NCBI GenBank assembly: GCA_012845835.1
Contig: JABAKD010000011.1
Span: 13,725,214 to 13,789,213, forward strand
Direction: 5' to 3'
Source of the DNA: Undaria pinnatifida
Taxonomy: Eukaryota; Sar; Phaeophyceae; Laminariales; Alariaceae
DNA length: 64,000 nt
Below the pieces are notes generated by a model that worked only from the letters and a program-made list of their open reading frames with translations, was not told the origin of the DNA and made no database searches. The position numbers and the translations under genes were made by a program. This document shows positions 55,555 to 64,000 of the stretch, piece after piece. Within the stretch, counting starts at the first letter, position 1, and the number at the start of each line of letters is the position of its first letter.

Positions 55555-57119
55555 TTGACCGTGAATGGGAGGTCCCCATCCGCTGGATGAAAGAATATAA
55601 AATAAAAAATAAAGATCTAGGCTATCGTTTTTCGTATCTTCCGATAATATGGCATGATTTGAATATGCTGGTAAGAGCTTTGTTTAACGGTTTTGTGCGA
55701 GGACGCTTTTTTTTTGCCTGTTACAAGATGTCCTCGCGGTAGGCTTAGTTGAGAGGGTAGGCCTCCGCTCTTCTTCGTAGGACGCGATTTGCATGCACAC
55801 TTGTAACGTCTCATGTAATACCGCTTTTCACGAACGATGGACGTTGTGAGTGATGCGGTGCACTCGTGCTCCCGCGTTAATGCGGTCCCCTTTAGTGCGA
55901 TGCCCCGGTTTAGTGCCATCCGCTATCTTCCCGTGGGTCGGACGGTGTCAGGGTGACTCGGCCCGACCCGCAATGTTTGAAAACCTTCTGATCCGTCTCC
56001 ACTCGACCCGTGAGATATCCGACACTTGCTGACCCGACCCGACTCGACCTGCGGATGTTTGATGTACCATGGTACCTCTTAACCCTTAGTTAGGGCCGGG
56101 TGATGACCTTGCTCGCCCTATACAGTGCTATTAGTAGTGTTGTGCACCAATCCGGGATAGTGCGGGGTCCCACTTTAGTGCTACTTTAGTGCGGGCATCG
56201 TCGTCTGGAAAGGCAAAGACACCGCACCAATGAGGAACCACGACTGTTGCCGTACTCACACAAGTTCGGACTTTGTGAGACTTCCAGCTTCAGTGCCATC
56301 GACAACATCATTTTGTTGACACGCCAGTGCGAAAGATCGACCGCGCCGCACAGGCGATTGTGGGGTGAACATCCATGTTTTTCCACCGGGGGGGGGAGGG
56401 GGCGGATATATTTATATCTATATATATATATGTATTCGAATCAGTCTCCTTCCTTCATCCGTAGTACTCGGAGCAGGTGCCAACATGCCGTCGCTTGGTG
56501 TAAGGTGTTCCCGGCCTCTCCCGTCTTCTCTTCGGTTATCTCGGCGAACCCTATAATTGATGGTGCCTGCCAGAGCGAGGCCCGCTCGTTGTAGTACTGC
56601 CTCTGAGGTGGAAACCCCCGGAAGAGATGCTGAGATATTTCCGTGCATCGGTGTTGTGATGATTGAACATATGTGTAGAGTCTGTTTTTCTTTACCCTTG
56701 TGGGAGTTGATTGTATATTGATCATAGTATACGGGCCCAAAAAGCGACGAGCCAGCGCGATCTCAGCAAAAACGTCTAGGAAAAGCTTGAGGCAATCCGA
56801 GTGTCGTGTCGCCATGCCTCACGCTTTGCTTGCCTCACGGTTATCACCGCTTCCTGCGTTGCGTTTCAACACGTTTCCTGCAGCAGCGGCTCGGGTTGCT
56901 TCATGCGGCCGATGCTTTAATCGGCATTTTTTTTTTCCGTGAATTTTTTGGTGTTAAGTCCCAGCAAAGAGAATGTTAATATTAACCGTTTTGGAGGTGC
57001 TCTATCGTTTTTGGCGACACACTACTTGGAATTAGTGTGGGACTCTTTTTTGCAGTTCTAAAGGGTTATTCGCTTCAGAACTGCACCCGTGTTTTTGACG
57101 CTACAGTATGATACGTATG

Positions 57120-57345
57120 ATACGGGTCCCCCAGTAAAGGCGGTGGTGTGGTATGGTATAGAAAGCAATATGGCCGCCTCATTGGGGAAGCCGCCTTATT
57201 CAATATTCAATCCGGGTTATGAGTGCGATTCCTCTGTCGCTCCAAGCGAGCTTTGACGCCTTATATCGAGATACCGCCTTATATAGGGACACCGCCTTGT
57301 ATAGGGATACCGCACTGTTGGCGGACCCCTACTGCTGTAGTCGGT
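57120..57345 (+). repeat. CCGCCTT-family element
   Basis: GGTATGGTATAGAAAGCAAT, ATGGCCGCCTCATTGGGGAA, TTATATCGAGATACCGCCTT and two further GGGAyACCGC units, ending GGACCCCTACTGC. Confidence 0.75.
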
Positions 57346-57719
57346 AGTAAATTAGTGTTGGCTCGTTTTGGCAGCAGTGTTTGGGGTGAAGGAACGCGGT
57401 CACTATGATAACGTGTATCCCCATATACTTTAATACCTCGTAGAATTGTGACTTGCAACAAAAAAAATGCACCCCTAGCGGTGTCTCTAAAGCCATGCAC
57501 CCCTATTTAATACAATATTGCTACTACTGTTTTTAAATAGCAGTATGCCGATACTGAGTGTACCTGGTACCAGGTCCCAACCCAACCCAACCATAAGCCT
57601 AAGGCGTACCAGATAACTTATGACAGTCCCAAAATAATACGGCGTGGGATTAGGGTGTGTGCATAAAATACACTATTTTGGGTAGGGATGCATGACTCAT
57701 ATGGCTTATGGCTTATGGC

Positions 57720-57785
57720 TTATATACTTAGGGTTAGGCGTAGGGTTAGGGGTACGATTAGGGGTAGGGGTAGGGGTAGGATTAG
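57720..57785 (+). repeat. Interstitial telomere-like tract
   Basis: TTAGGGTTAGGCGTAGGGTT and AGGGGTAGGGGTAGGGGTAG, degenerate GGGTTAG/GGGGTAG units preceded by TATGGCTTATGGCTTATGGC. Related short GGGTTAGGGTT pieces are at 17938-17955 and 61563-61576. Confidence 0.7.
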
Positions 57786-58059
57786 ATAGGGGTTTACCAG
57801 CGTATATATTTTTTGCACTGAATCGGCTGGCTTGATACTAATAGTCGCCGACATATTAATGATTATTATCAGCTTCGACTTCGGTATGTGGTTGGCTTGA
57901 AATACTGGGCGGGTGGTAAGGGGGGGGGTGTCTCTTGTAGTAGGGGGGACACAACTCTCGTCAAAACTAAAGAAAAAACAATTATTAATAACCACCGCGC
58001 AAGTAACCCGGCAAATAACACCGACTGTGACTATTAATACTCGTACATGGCTTACCAGG

Positions 58060-58640
58060 CACCAGGTAGTCTACAAGGTTTCCCTCGGGGATGTATGGTT
58101 GGTTGGTTGGCTTCAAATCCCGCGAGTGTCGCGGGTTAACGCCGTTACAGCTGGAAAGCCGTTTTGGGAAAAAAAATACTTGGATTTAGCATGGGGAGGG
58201 GTTTGGGGGCTCTGAAGGGGTTAAACAAGGGAATAGAACTCGCATAACCACTGACGGAAGGATAATTAGCCACCAACAAGGTGACTAACGCCGACAAGCC
58301 GTATTAATACTTGGTCATAGTACTAAATATTATAGCCCATACGAGCTTAAGGCTTAGTCTACAGGGCTTTCCTTCGGGGCGTTGGCTTCAAATGCCGCGA
58401 ATTTCGCGAGTTGAAAAGGGGGACGAACCTGGTGTAAAAATAGAAGACAAAACAATAGGCCATCGCGCAAGTAACCCGGAAACTAACGCCGACTATAGTT
58501 AAATAATAGCACAAACGGATTTATGGCTCAAATCTACAAGGTTCCCCTGCGGGATGTTGGCTTCAAATCCCGAGGGGGGGTGACGCAAGCTGAAAAGAGG
58601 GAGAAAACGCGTGTGAAAACTAGAGGAGTAACAATTAGCC
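58060..58640 (+). repeat. Three diverged units with TCTACAAGGTTTCC and CTTCAAATCCCG blocks
   Basis: Units near 58067, 58357 and 58532 share GTCTACAAGGTTTCCCTCGG or similar, TTGGCTTCAAATCCCGCGAG, and CAATTAGCCACCGCGCAAGT. The first has a MITE at its TTAA and the second shows the corresponding empty site GCGAGTTGAAAAGG. Confidence 0.75.
58136..58224 (+). mobile_element. piggyBac-like MITE, 89 bp
   Basis: GGGTTAACGCCGTTACAGCT at the left and GGGGCTCTGAAGGGGTTAA at the right, with the usual core ATACTTGGATTTAGCATGGG. Both flanks are TTAA. Confidence 0.83.
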
Positions 58641-58694
58641 ACCGCGCAAGTAACATATTATTGACAAGGGTATACACGCACACCCACCCCGTAA

Positions 58695-58795
58695 CACGCG
58701 CGATCGAAGTATCACTGGTCACACGCAGCTTGCAAAGCTGAGTTTTGACCCAAAAACCTTTTTGGTCGATCTCACAGCTGTAGTGTATGTTTTCA
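58695..58795 (+). repeat. Hairpin repeat family copy
   Basis: GCGCGATCGAAGTATCACTG, CACACGCAGCTTGCAAAGCT, GGTCGATCTCACAGCTGTAG and TGTATGTTTTCATTTTTTTT. It has a four-base insertion (TGGT) in the leader. Confidence 0.8.
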
Positions 58796-59197
58796 TTTTT
58801 TTTCGTTATTATATAATGCAGTAGTAGCCCAAACGAGTTTATAGTTCGTCTACAGCAGTTAGTTGCTCGCAATGATGTTGTGGACTTGTGTGTCTGTTCA
58901 CCTGACTGGCGCGTTTTATGGACGTGTGGTGTTAATAGCTATCAAAGTGTTAAAACTAGGAGAAAGAAAAAAGTCGGTTAGTCGGCTAGTTGGTTTTTAC
59001 TCCCGCCACCCGATTATTACCCACAGTAGCATATTAAAATGAAGTAAGTCGGTTATGAATAGTTGGTTTTTCACTCCACCCCAAGTATATCTACAGGTGA
59101 TAAGTACAGTAACAACTCGCAGTCCTATACCAGGTATACAATTTTCCGTTGGCGTCTGTTTTATATTTCTGGCATTTTTCTCGATTCTCGCAGGCAG

Positions 59198-59250
59198 GAC
59201 ATGTCTAACATATTGCTGTTGTTCAAAGCGTTTCGTACCTTGCTGGTATC
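59198..59250 (+). pseudogene. Shadow copy of the start of exon 8
   Basis: After an acceptor-like CGCAGGCAG it reads DMSNILLLFKAFRTLLVSCI then a stop. The real exon 8 starts DLTNTLLFFKACDMFV. The first 33 bases match at 25 positions. The acceptor is kept but there is no donor in frame. Confidence 0.7.
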
Positions 59251-59332
59251 ATGTATTTAGTTACTCATTTTGTCTCGTGTATTCTAACTTTGTTTTTTTC
59301 ATGTATTCGTGTATTTTTTTCGGTGCCTGCAG

Positions 59333-59464
59333 GACTTGACGAACACCCTGCTGTTCTTCAAGGCGTGCGACATGTTCGTCGGCAACTTCCGCTTCGGGAG
59401 TGGGCCTGTGCGCGAGACGATGGAGGCTATGGCTAGCGAGCAAAACGCTACCCTCCCCAAAAAG
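59333..59464 (+). CDS. Zn2Cys6 zinc-cluster protein, exon 8
   Basis: The acceptor GGTGCCTGCAG precedes 59333. The exon reads DLTNTLLFFKACDMFVGNFR, FGSGPVRETMEAMASEQ and ends TLPKK. The donor GTATCC starts at 59465 (phase 0 both ends). Two helices (LTNTLLFFKACDMFV and VRETMEAMASEQ) continue the solenoid-like pattern. Residues 363-406. Confidence 0.85.
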
Positions 59465-59489
59465 GTATCCTAACCTCTCGCAAGTAATC

Positions 59490-59710
59490 CTACTACTACT
59501 AGTAGTAGTGGTGGTAGCAGTAGTAGTACTAGTAGTAGTACTATTAATAGTAGTAGTACTAGTAGTACCAGTAGTAGTAGTGGTACTACTAGATTAACTA
59601 GTACTAGTAGTACTAGTATTAGTAGTAGATGCTACTGTGGTAGTAGATGCTAGTAGTATGATAGTTACTAGTAGATGCTACTGTAGTAGTAGATGCTAGT
59701 AGTATGATGG
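59490..59710. repeat. (TAG)n microsatellite
   Basis: CTAGTAGTAGTGGTGGTAGC-type tract followed by three GTAGATGCTACTGTGGTAGT-type units. Confidence 0.95.
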
Positions 59711-59711
59711 A

Positions 59712-60060
59712 GCCGGTGCCCCCGGTGGTTTAACGGCAAACCTCGAACACTACTAACGTCGAGTCAGGGGTTCCATTCTCGGTATGGTATGGAGATTTGC
59801 ATTTTCTAGAGACACGGACTGCCGAGAGAGCTTTGCAGTGTGGGTAAGCACAATTCGACGCGAGTCGACGAGGGAAGAAAAAAGTGTTGAATTATTTTTG
59901 AGAGAAGAATGATAAAAATGATGAAAATGATGAAGACGAAGGCGCGTGCCGTGGTAGTGAGGGGGGAAGAAGAGCCTGGTTAGACCCTGGGTCTGAGTTA
60001 CTCACGTCTAAGGAGTTAGAGGAGAAAAACATGTGCGAAAATAATAGATGGGATGAGAAA
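59712..60060 (+). mobile_element. SINE-like family A copy with tRNA-like head
   Basis: GCCCCCGGTGGTTTAACGGC holds an A box TGGTTTAACGG (59726-59736) matching the tRNA consensus. GGGGTTCCATTCTCGG is a degenerate B box. The body follows the family order (TTTCTAGAGACACGGACTGC, GTGGGTAAGCACAATTCGAC, CCTGGGTCTGAGTTACTC). It occupies most of intron 8. Confidence 0.7.
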
Positions 60061-60265
60061 GAAAAAATACACGAAGAAGTGTAGTATAGTCCACCCACCC
60101 ATCCATCCATCCACTCATGTCTATCATCTCCCTCTCTCCCGCTCGCGGTCGTCCATACACCCACCCACCCAGTAACAAACCCACCAACAAACCCACCCGT
60201 TCATCTCTAACTCTCCCTCCCGCTCCGTTCCACCCCTCCTCCCCGCCTCCCACCACCCCTGGCAG

Positions 60266-60657
60266 AGGCCGACGATCCTCGCTCAGCAAGACCTCTGCCG
60301 GTGGATGCTGGAGACAGACACTCGCCTGGGAGCGTGCTTCAACCAGGACATGTTTGACGCTAACGTGTTTGACGTTAATGGCGAGTGCGTCTCAACCCCC
60401 ATGTCCTGCGCTCATCAGGACAAGGCCACGCCCTATGTCCCGGGCACGAACGTAGTCTACGATGACTCCCAGGGAAGAGGGGGGTTCGGCTCGGATGGGA
60501 CGGACACGAGGATCGAGAGGCTTGGCCCGTTCGTGGAAGAAGAGGAGGAGGATGGGGGCATTATGGGTGGGGAGCCGCCCCCCCCCGGGAAGATGAGCAG
60601 GGTGTTCGCGGCCGAGACGGTGGGCGACTACGACATGTTGGACCGGGCCATAAGCAT
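60266..60657 (+). CDS. Zn2Cys6 zinc-cluster protein, exon 9
   Basis: The largest exon, 392 bp. The acceptor CCCCTGGCAG precedes 60266. It begins RPTILAQQDLCRWMLETDTR and has LGACFNQDMFDANVFDVNGE. It then has a variable acidic and Gly/Pro loop (EEEEEDGGIMGGEPPPPGK) and ends FAAETVGDYDMLDRAISM. The donor GTGAGA starts at 60658 after an AT overhang (phase 2). The exon holds helices flanking a long low-complexity loop (about residues 453-517). The acidic stretch could serve as an activation region, but that is speculation. Open reading continues only to a TGA at 60659, which the splice removes. Confidence 0.86.
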
Positions 60658-62175
60658 GTGAGAAGAGTTTTTTGGTCCAGGGCTTTCAATGGGTCATGAC
60701 GCGACCGTCAGGACGTTTCTGTACTCTGGCGGGTCGAGTCCGGTCGGCCGAGAGGTCTCACGGGTCGGGCCGGGTCACTGACCCGGCCCGACCTCACCCT
60801 GACCCGGCCCGACGCGTGCAAGAGTGGCCCGACCCGCGAGAAGCGTTATTTTTTTCCAGCACAGCATGCGTTTTAGACGCTCATAGACTATTCTGCCGGT
60901 ATAAACGTGACCGCGTGAGAGCTGGTTCCGCAAAGTTGGCGCACAGGACGAAATATGCAGACGGGAGTGGGGGACAAAGTGTAAATCGAGGAAACATGGA
61001 ATTGTCGCGCCTGATTCTTCCGATTGTTTTTCGGTTGAAAGCTTACCAAGCAAAAAGCGGTTGAACCTGTTTCTTGGATTTGATAATAACGCCTCCTATC
61101 CGAGTTTTTGCGTATTCGAAAATACTATGCGGTACCCACCTCTAGTCATGACATTGGTTTCTTTTTGCTGCCTCTTTTTATTTGACGCCCTTTTCTGTTT
61201 TTATTTTTTGCTGTGCCTATCCCTTCCCCATCCTCACCCTCACCCTCACCCTTTTTTGTTGCCCGCCCCTACGGTCTGGTGCGGCTGATGATCCCTCGCT
61301 TTGTTCAGCTCGCCCCTCCCCATGAATCATGCCTGGCTGTTCCTTCCTTCCGCCGCCTCTCATGTTTTTTCCTCCGTTTTTCTGTCCCCGCCCCCGCCCC
61401 CGCCCCCCCTTCCAGTAGCCGCTGCGATGTGATCAACCCACAAATCGTACCAGATACAGTACCAAATAAAGTGCGATTGTTGAGGTGGTAGGCACACTTT
61501 TCTCGGTTTTCCCAAAAAAGCGGCGAAGCCGCGCTCGTGTGGGAGCCTTGTTGGCCTTGGCCTGGGTTAGGGTTGGGTAGTTGGCTCGACGCCCTCTCGC
61601 GATTTGTTGAAAAACACACACAAGAACAAAACTAAAAGTTAAATTACCTCATGAATTGAAATGTATTTGGCACATTATCTGGTATGGATTGTGGTTCAAA
61701 GTCCGGTAAAGACGCCGCCCCCCTCCTATTCCTCCTATCCATCCTATTAATAGTGTTTTCCCCCTCGTTACTATGGTTTGGTTCGATTGTTGAAGTCCCG
61801 CTTGTCCATCTCGGCCCGTCCTAAGTTTCTTTTTTGGTTGTCCCTATAATCCCCTCCCTTCCCCCTCCTATCCTGCCTCCGTTTTTTGCTCCAGCTGTTG
61901 CCGTTTGGTTTTCGGTTGTTGTATTTTTGCCTGTGCGTGCAGCCCCTCCCCGCGTGTACTTTAGTTGTCCCCACCCCCTTCCGTCATATGATGCCACTCC
62001 CTCTACTGACTGCTGTTTTTTCCCCGCTCTTTGCGTTGGGTTTGGCTCCGTTTTCTTTACATCCCGCTTGTTCGCTCAGCCCATTCCCTCGTGTCTTCTT
62101 TTTTTGTTGTTGCTGTTGCTGTCCTCACTTTGCTTTGCCCCGCTGCTGTTGTTTGGTTCGTTTTTTTTTTTCAAG
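60658..62175 (+). other. Intron 9 of the zinc-cluster gene
   Basis: 1,518 bp. It contains a GGGTCGGGTC-rich element (60680-60850), CCCTCACCCTCACC and CCCGCCCC tracts (61225-61410), a segment CGGCGAAGCCGCGCTCG with GGGTTAGGGTTGGG (61520-61580) also found at 17890-17970, and a pyrimidine-rich end leading to the exon 10 acceptor. Confidence 0.8.
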
Positions 62176-62331
62176 CCCCGAGGTGAGAGGTGGCGCGGGC
62201 GAGCTGTACATCAGGAGCATCGCGGCGTACATCGACATGGTCGAGGGGAACATCTCTGAGGCCTACGAGCACATGGTTCGCGGAGCGGAGGTCATGATCG
62301 CGAACCCCGGCATCTGCAGACTGTCCGCATG
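62176..62331 (+). CDS. Zn2Cys6 zinc-cluster protein, exon 10
   Basis: The acceptor is a T-rich tract with TTTTTCAAG before 62176. AT plus C gives Ile537, then PEVRGGAGELYIRSIAAYID, MVEGNISEAYEHMVRGAEVM and IANPGICRLSA. The donor GTGGGT starts at 62332 after TG (phase 2). The pattern YIDMVEGNISEAYEHMVRGAEVM is TPR-like (helix, turn, helix with small residues at the interface). It is not a confident domain call. Confidence 0.85.
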
Positions 62332-62644
62332 GTGGGTTGGGTGCTGGTTGGGTCGTTCATACCGTATAAGGGTCTCGTAGCGGACCATTATAATATCTTG
62401 ACGATAAGACGTGACATTTTCGCCAATCGTGATATTTTGTCACGAACCATGTGTCATCGAAAGTTTTGAAGAAATACTTGTATCCTTAGAAGCTGAATGT
62501 CGCGACTCGCTGTCATTTTTTTTTACTCGATATTTTAGCAAACGTGGTACAATGCCAAATACAAATACGATATCGCCAATCGTAGTTTTTTTTTGTTCGT
62601 TACGAATTAACCTAATAGCACTCAAGAAAACATCGCTCGTGGGA

Positions 62645-62880
62645 TGAAAATACCAGGGCATTTCACGGGTCATGACCCGACCCGCGGGTCGGATACGGAA
62701 TACTTCAAACTGTCGCGGGTCGAGTCGGGTCGGATCAGGAGGTGCTCGAAATTTCACGGGACGGGTCAGGGGTTTGTCAAAACTCACGGGTCGGGTCGGG
62801 TCAGGCCGACCAGAAACCGACACGAACCGCGAGAAGCGACCCGTGAAAAGACAAACACCCGACCCGATTCGTAAAAGTAC
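62645..62880. repeat. GGGTCGGGTC-rich dispersed element
   Basis: CATTTCACGGGTCATGACCC, GTCGCGGGTCGAGTCGGGTC, ATTTCACGGGACGGGTC and CACGGGTCGGGTCGGGTCAG. It ends with CCCGACCCGATTCG. Confidence 0.7.
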
Positions 62881-63056
62881 GTTTTACACCCCGTTAGGAT
62901 AGATTTCCGAGGGGGTCGGGCTGGTTACTGTTGCATGATTTCAAGGGCCAGGAGACGCTTCCTGATGGGATGAAGGCATAGGCCTAAGACTCAACCAAAT
63001 CAGCTATCCCTAACCCCAGCCCTGGCCCCAGCCTGGAGTCAAATGCGCGTCGTACT

Positions 63057-63146
63057 TGACCACTTTTAGAGCCCCCGGATCCCTCCCTATACTAACTTGG
63101 AGTAAATTTGTCGAAAAAAAGGGTTTCCAGGTGTAAAAGGCGTTAA
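63057..63146 (-). mobile_element. Diverged piggyBac-like MITE, reverse orientation
   Basis: TTAGAGCCCCCGGATCCCTC, CCTATACTAACTTGGAGTAA and GGGTTTCCAGGTGTAAAAGG, ending GCGTTAA. The left flank reads TTGA. Confidence 0.75.
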
Positions 63147-63592
63147 ATCCGAATTGCGGACCACGTTTTTTGCCTCCCTGGCCAACGATGAGTTAGTAAA
63201 ATTGTCCCAGAAAATTCCGCCGGAAGGTGTCTCTCTTCCCGCCTAACATACTTACCGTACAGGTGCACCAGCCATTGTTGTTTCTTAGGCTTCTCGCTTG
63301 AGTAGTTATGTATCCCACCCCAAAAAATGCTTTTGACAAGAAAAAAATGCGAGTGCAACCCGCTGAAATATGTTATGGTGTCCTGTTGATAGTCCTATTC
63401 ATACGGATAAAACGAATAAAAAAATGAGGGAAAAAAAGGGGGGGGGGGGGATTACATTCCAGTAACATGAGGTTGAGGACTCGAGATTTTTTTTCTTTCT
63501 TCTTTGTAGCCAAAAGTAAACTACCTCTATCGTATAGTAGCAGGCGTCTCCCCTACACTACCCTACCCTACCCTCCCTCCCTCCCACCCTCC

Positions 63593-63622
63593 CTCACTCA
63601 CTCACTCACTCACTCACTCACT
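63593..63622. repeat. (CACT)n microsatellite
   Basis: Seven CACT/CTCA units between CCCTCCCTCCC and CCCCCCCTCC, upstream of the exon 11 polypyrimidine tract. Confidence 0.95.
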
Positions 63623-63661
63623 CCCCCCCTCCTTCCCTTCCCTTTCACTCTTTTGTATCAG

Positions 63662-63835
63662 GGGACACCTGGCTCACTGCACTCTGGCCATCCTGGCGGT
63701 GACGGGGGACTACGAGAACTACGCCAAGCTGCGACTGGCGTACAACAGCATAGCCGACAGCCCCGGAATGGAGAGGGCTCCCCCTTGGGAAGAGTGGACT
63801 GGCATGCGCCCTATGTGCGGGACTGTCTTCTGCAG
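63662..63835 (+). CDS. Zn2Cys6 zinc-cluster protein, exon 11 (last in window)
   Basis: The acceptor TTTTGTATCAG precedes 63662. TG plus G gives Trp589, then GHLAHCTLAILAVTGDYENY, AKLRLAYNSIADSP and APPWEEWTGMRPMCGTVFC. The donor GTGAGG starts at 63836 after an AG overhang (phase 2), so at least one more exon lies beyond the window. The first two helices match the TPR-like pattern of exon 10. The eleven exons together encode 646 complete residues. Confidence 0.86.
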
Positions 63836-64000
63836 GTGAGGGTGTAACCTTAACCCTCAGTGTGGTCGACCTGCTGCGATGCGGCTCTTCCGAGGAAGTG
63901 CAGTACATTGGTTTGCGGTGCTTGGCGTACACATGTTTTCCTCGGTCGCGTTTTTCGTTGTTTTTCTTGTCATTCCTTCTTTTCTTTGGAATAGTTTTTG

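Larger units (their letters stand above)
55417..59332 (+). other. Intron 7 of the zinc-cluster gene
   Basis: 3,916 bp. It contains exon-shadow fragments at both ends (55531-55554 and 59198-59250), a GGGTCGGGTC-like element (55930-56065), a CCGCCTT element (57120-57340), a telomere-like GGGTTAG tract (57720-57785), a tandem series with a nested MITE (58060-58640) and a hairpin repeat (58695-58790). Confidence 0.8.
62332..63661 (+). other. Intron 10 of the zinc-cluster gene
   Basis: 1,330 bp. It contains a GGGTCGGGTC element (62645-62880), a reverse MITE (63057-63146), a G12 run (63439-63450) and a CACT microsatellite (63593-63622) just before the acceptor. Confidence 0.8.

Noticed and set aside
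929-59136. CCWGG as a methylation (Dcm-like) site explaining the 9-mer excess
   Set aside because: The excess requires the flanking TA on both sides, and filled/empty pairs show insertion. A methylation site would not explain that.

Overview
This looks like an intron-rich, repeat-laden nuclear segment of a eukaryote. There are no ribosome-binding sites, operons or long open reading frames. Coding sequence occurs only as short exons with GT..AG borders. The exons are GC-rich, and the introns are full of microsatellites, homopolymer runs and dispersed repeats. The protein types (a Zn2Cys6 zinc-cluster regulator and a HEAT-repeat phosphatase regulatory subunit) fit a stramenopile, possibly a brown alga. 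That placement is an inference with low to moderate confidence.

Two divergent genes explain all the coding sequence I can support. On the minus strand, a PP4R1-like HEAT-repeat protein starts at 10213 and runs leftward out of the window through five exons (10213-10091, 5175-5095, 3145-3041, 1588-1427, 184-77), all joined in phase 0. On the plus strand, a gene beginning at 11092 encodes a protein with an N-terminal fungal-type Zn2Cys6 cluster. It continues through at least eleven exons to 63835 and beyond the right edge. The splice phases agree at every junction and give 646 complete codons so far. Its first intron is 24.5 kb long and splits the zinc cluster between Cys4 and Cys5. The gene spans more than 52 kb. 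The roughly 880 bp between the two start codons is a candidate bidirectional promoter.

The rest is intronic repeat DNA. It holds about ten copies of an 89 bp TTAA-flanked, piggyBac-like MITE; two tRNA-headed SINE-like families; about seventeen copies of a short hairpin-forming repeat that is sometimes the 3' end of a longer element; a CCGCCTT-rich family; a GGGTCGGGTC-rich family; a GATC-rich family; a family marked by CAGCACAACCAGTGTCCGTG; a 434 bp tandem repeat with poly-C tracts; and several minisatellites.

The most striking pattern is the 9-mer TACCAGGTA (reverse complement TACCTGGTA). It occurs 24 times outside exons, where about 0.5 would be expected by chance. Paralogous repeat copies inside the window show filled and empty states that differ by exactly this short insertion at a TA dinucleotide. 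This looks like the excision footprint (TA-CCWGG-TA) of a TA-targeting DNA transposon. A second theme is exon shadows: decayed or partial duplicates of nearby real exons inside introns of both genes.
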